Under the pieces are notes generated by a model, which saw only the letters and a list, made by a program, of their open reading frames with translations, did no database searches and was not told where the DNA came from. Shown here piece by piece: positions 61,156 through 64,000 of a stretch of DNA of 64,000 nucleotides (position 1 is its first letter; each line of letters opens with the position of its first letter). The DNA is taken from the NCBI GenBank assembly GCA_964519665.1, contig CAZFIV010000019.1:1-64000 (forward strand). Direction: 5' to 3'. The position numbers and the translations under genes are program-made. The stretch comes from JANQQN01 sp964519665. Its GTDB lineage: Bacteria; Myxococcota; Kuafuiibacteriia; Kuafuiibacteriales; Kuafuiibacteriaceae.

Positions 61156-62382
61156 CTAACCGGCCCGAACACGAATGGTTTGCCCAATCGTGTCCATCAT
61201 CCGGCCCAGCTCGTCGTAGTCAGGATGGCGCATCTGGATCCAGGCGTTGGCCATATAGCCGGCGGCAACCGGCTGCGTGGGCGTGCCGGGGGGAGGCAGA
61301 TGGGCGTTCAGCACCCACTGTCCGAAGCGCGCCTGCATCTCGTCGACCCCCTCGTATCCGCGAATGTGCCCGTCGGCCTCGGGTCGAAGGGCGATGATTC
61401 CGGACGAGAACCGGCGAGACAGCTTCTGACTCGGACGATGGTGGACAACCGCCATCGCCCACTCGCGATATATGTCGAAGTCATTGGCGGCCTGGTAGAG
61501 GTCCCACGCGCCGACGCCGGGGGGCCGGCATCCGATCTCGCTGAACTTGAGCCCTTTCGGCCCGAAGAACCACTCCATGTGGGTCGGGCTGGTGTCGATG
61601 CCCAAGGCCTCGATCACCTTTCGGCCCATGACTTTGAGCTCGTCGTAGCTCGAGGCGTCGCTTCGGTTGGTCAGAATGAACCGGGGGCTGATCCAACGAG
61701 TTCGCATGGCGTGCAAGACGTTCGGCTCGTAGTGGCAAATGAATTCGTGCACGACCTTTCCGCCGATGGTGATCGTGTCCCAAAAACCCTCGTGCCCTTC
61801 GATGAACTCCTCGACGGCGACGCTGGCGCCCTCGAAGACGGCGCATGCCTGCAGGGCGCGCTCGAGCTCGGCCATCGACGCACACCGGTGGGTACCCGAA
61901 GCGCCGGCGCCGTCGCGGGGCTTGACGATGATCGGGAATCCGACGCGTTGGGCGAAATCGCGAATCTCTTGAGGGTCCGTCGACCCTATCGACTGCGCGC
62001 ACGGGATGCCGGCCTGGCGCAGGGTCTCTTTCATGGCCGGCTTATCGCGACATAGGAACGTGGTTTCGACGCTGGTACCCGGAATCCCGCAGGCCTGACG
62101 CACTTTGGCCGCGCACATGACGTGTGCCTCGACCACCGCTTCGAGGCGGTCGACCCGGACCCGCTGCTGGAGCCAGCGTACGACCCGTTCGACCTGCGCG
62201 GGATCGGTCACGTTGTCGACCTGCTCGTAGTGGGTCAGCCAGCTTTGCAGCTCGGGGCCGAGCGATGACTTGGGCCGCTCGCCGATCCCGGTCACCCGGG
62301 CCCCGACGGCGTGCAGCCCTCGCACAAAGGCGCGTTGATTCGCCGGGAAACTGGGTTCTAGAAAGACGACGTCGACTGGCAC
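61156..62382 (-). CDS. ATP-grasp ligase (paralogue)
   Basis: This encodes 408 residues from Met 62382. It shares with the other two paralogues VVFLEPSFPANQ, CRDKPAMKETLRQAGIPCA, IIVKPRDGAGASGTHR, SPTHMEWFFGPKG and SEIGCRPPGVG, the complete ATP-grasp set. The N-terminal Rossmann-like pre-grasp domain begins directly at the start codon, which helps define the true N-terminus of the 52990 protein. It would form an amide bond with ATP in the cytosol. It heads the minus-strand operon of five genes (ligase, S51-like, esterase, ligase, esterase). Confidence 0.9.
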   Translation of the reverse strand: MPVDVVFLEPSFPANQRAFVRGLHAVGARVTGIGERPKSSLGPELQSWLTHYEQVDNVTDPAQVERVVRWLQQRVRVDRLEAVVEAHVMCAAKVRQACGIPGTSVETTFLCRDKPAMKETLRQAGIPCAQSIGSTDPQEIRDFAQRVGFPIIVKPRDGAGASGTHRCASMAELERALQACAVFEGASVAVEEFIEGHEGFWDTITIGGKVVHEFICHYEPNVLHAMRTRWISPRFILTNRSDASSYDELKVMGRKVIEALGIDTSPTHMEWFFGPKGLKFSEIGCRPPGVGAWDLYQAANDFDIYREWAMAVVHHRPSQKLSRRFSSGIIALRPEADGHIRGYEGVDEMQARFGQWVLNAHLPPPGTPTQPVAAGYMANAWIQMRHPDYDELGRMMDTIGQTIRVRAG

Positions 62383-62493
62383 GGTGACAACCTACTCTGG
62401 ATCTGGAACAGATGACTGCGAACTGCAACCCATCTCGGGTTCCGCGGGGACTTGTTGTATAGCCAATCGTTGGCTCTCGCGGAGGCTAAAGCG

Positions 62494-64000
62494 ATGCCCA
62501 AGAAGACGTTCAAGCTCGACGAGCAGACCGTCGTCCTTCCTCGCGGCACCAAGGTCGTTCTGCGGACCGACGTAGGGGGCGCGGATGGATACCTGCACAA
62601 GGAAGCATCGCTGGCCGTCGTCCGCGACGTGTCCCATCATACCTACTTCCTCGAAACGCCCTCCGGGCGGCAGCTGACCGCCCAACGAGACCAAATCACG
62701 GTGCAGCGCGAGGACCTGCTGGCGGACCTGGGTCGCCGCCAATGGGAGTACCGCAAGCTCCAGGACGAAGTCATTTACGCGTCGGTCGTGGGCAGCCAGG
62801 CGTGGGGACTGGCCGACGATTCATCCGATGAGGACGTCCGCGGCTGCTTCGTGGCACCGTTCGAGGAGGCTTCGGGCCTGTGGGATATGCCCGATGACCT
62901 CGTCGATCCATCGACCGACGCGTCCTACTGGGAGGTGGACAAGTTCGTGGAGCAGGCGCTCCGGGGCGACGCGAACACCCTCGAGACGCTGTGGTCGCCG
63001 CTGCACGTTCGGGTCGAACCGCTGGGCCGCACGCTCCTCGAACAACGGCGAATGTTCGTGTCGATGAACGTCCTGGGGAGCTTCGGCCGGTATGCCCAGA
63101 GTCAGTTCAAGAAGATCGAGCGTTCCTTGAAACGCGATGAGGCGGTGCGGTCGTTCATCGACGGAGCCGACCGGGGAGGCGTGCAAGATGTGTCCGCCGC
63201 GGCGGCCGGGCTGAGGTCTTACGGTATCGCCAAAACCGATGCGGAGGCGAAGAAAGAAGTGCAGGCTGTCTGTCGCTCGCTCTTCGACCGAGGACTGATC
63301 GGGGGGGCGGATTTCGATTCACTCCTCGAGGCGGTCGCCGAGGGGCGACGGGCGGAGCTCGTGCCGACCGTGTACCGGCCGAAGAACGCGTACAACCTCT
63401 TGCGGCTCCTTCACTCCTGCGTGTCGTGGCTGCGGACGGCCGAGCCCTTGATTCGAGTAGAGGGACCGCTGCGGGATCGATTGCTGGCGATCAAGGCGCA
63501 ACGGATCCCTATCGAGGACGTGGTCGCGGAGGCCAAGGCGGTGGCCGACACCCTCGACGACGAGGCCTCGAGGTCGGCTCTTCCCGAACGCCCCGACTAT
63601 GATGCTGCCGACCGCTACCTGAAGCTCTGCCGGCGGGAGGCGGCCCGGAGGGCCTTCGGCATCGAGAGTGGCCAGAGCGGTGGTGTCGGCCGAGGTACCC
63701 GCGGACCGGGCCTCGATGCGTCGGACGGCGTCGACGACTGGACGCCCGAGCTTTTCGCGGAGGCTCTCCCACCCGACGTCGATATCCCGGCGCTGCGCAG
63801 ATTCCTGATGAAGTACCTGGAGGTCGACAGTGAGCTTCGGCTTGCCATCGTGTGGATCGCTCTTACGGGATCCCACGCCTACGGCTTTCCGTCCCCGGAT
63901 AGCGATCTCGATCTCAAGGGGGTTTTCGTAGCTTCGGCGGACCGTATGTTGGGTTTAAAGGAACCGAAAACGAGCGTCGACTACCTAGACGTATGGGAAG
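62494..64000 (+). CDS. Tandem nucleotidyltransferase protein, partial (RlaP-like)
   Basis: The ATG at 62494 follows GGAGG by eight bases. The frame is open to the window end, so at least 502 residues are seen and the 3' end is missing. Residues about 98-115 have VVGSQAWGLADDSSDEDVRG, in pieces, with the GSxxxG...SDxD pattern of the MNT-type nucleotidyltransferases close to the RlaP family (PF10127). A second copy starts near residue 465: LTGSHAYGFPSPDSDLDLKGV, in pieces. The first copy has Glu in place of one Asp of the metal site (SDEDVRG), which may alter activity. It is divergent from the ATP-grasp operon. An RNA or protein nucleotidyltransferase role is possible. Confidence 0.85.
   Translation, partial: MPKKTFKLDEQTVVLPRGTKVVLRTDVGGADGYLHKEASLAVVRDVSHHTYFLETPSGRQLTAQRDQITVQREDLLADLGRRQWEYRKLQDEVIYASVVGSQAWGLADDSSDEDVRGCFVAPFEEASGLWDMPDDLVDPSTDASYWEVDKFVEQALRGDANTLETLWSPLHVRVEPLGRTLLEQRRMFVSMNVLGSFGRYAQSQFKKIERSLKRDEAVRSFIDGADRGGVQDVSAAAAGLRSYGIAKTDAEAKKEVQAVCRSLFDRGLIGGADFDSLLEAVAEGRRAELVPTVYRPKNAYNLLRLLHSCVSWLRTAEPLIRVEGPLRDRLLAIKAQRIPIEDVVAEAKAVADTLDDEASRSALPERPDYDAADRYLKLCRREAARRAFGIESGQSGGVGRGTRGPGLDASDGVDDWTPELFAEALPPDVDIPALRRFLMKYLEVDSELRLAIVWIALTGSHAYGFPSPDSDLDLKGVFVASADRMLGLKEPKTSVDYLDVWE

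Overview
The window looks like chromosome from a high-GC, Gram-negative, didermic bacterium with a large genome. My best guess is a Myxococcota-like (deltaproteobacterial) lineage. This rests on many Cys-anchored lipoproteins, a TonB-dependent receptor, a eukaryotic-type Ser/Thr kinase, a soluble chemotaxis-type transducer, a GNAT-nitrilase fusion, a giant DUF4062-NTPase-TPR protein and a DUF1549/DUF1501 pair. Planctomycetota share several of these families, but the lipoproteins and the TonB receptor fit Myxococcota better. No rRNA, tRNA, CRISPR array, integrase or transposase was recognised. Most of the window is densely coding; one run of 100 Ns (35674-35773) marks an assembly gap inside a tandem repeat.

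Layout. 1-172: an inverted repeat at the left edge. 0.2-7.4 kb: envelope and lipoprotein genes, including a membrane-anchored 'LYLRPF' protein with a partner, a CAP/SCP-like lipoprotein and a YfbK-type VWA lipoprotein. 7.4-11.4 kb, minus strand: a translationally coupled DUF1549/DUF1553 - DUF1501 - polytopic membrane protein trio. 11.5-15.9 kb: a 1448-residue DUF4062-STAND NTPase with about 17 kinesin-light-chain-type TPRs. 15.9-21.1 kb: lipoproteins of unknown role and an SMP-30/NHL-like propeller. 21.1-31.2 kb: a notable set of two type-1 periplasmic binding protein lipoproteins around a TonB-dependent receptor, followed by a tail-anchored Ser/Thr kinase, a TM-TPR-PEGA protein and an ABC_sub_bind-type lipoprotein, with no ABC permease or ATPase. 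31.5-36.9 kb: zinc-ribbon protein, lipoprotein, MFS exporter, enoyl-CoA hydratase, Gly/Pro-repeat membrane protein and histidine phosphatase. 36.9-49.6 kb, minus strand: GNAT-nitrilase, RTX protein, two SDRs, TPR protein, L,D-transpeptidase-like protein, soluble MCP, methyltransferase, membrane protein and an esterase.

49.8-62.4 kb is the most interesting neighbourhood. It holds a GCS2 glutamate-cysteine-ligase-like protein fused to a CBS pair, an aspartoacylase/succinylglutamate-desuccinylase-like hydrolase, four ATP-grasp ligases (three clearly paralogous), a glycogen synthase, two esterase-fold proteins (one with a CBM48-like N-terminus) and a peptidase-S51/cyanophycinase-like amidotransferase-fold protein. 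The ligases, hydrolases and glucan enzymes are tightly packed and often overlap. I infer a pathway that makes and breaks amide/ester conjugates, possibly connected with alpha-glucan, and I do not recognise it as a described system. A partial tandem nucleotidyltransferase gene runs off the right edge.
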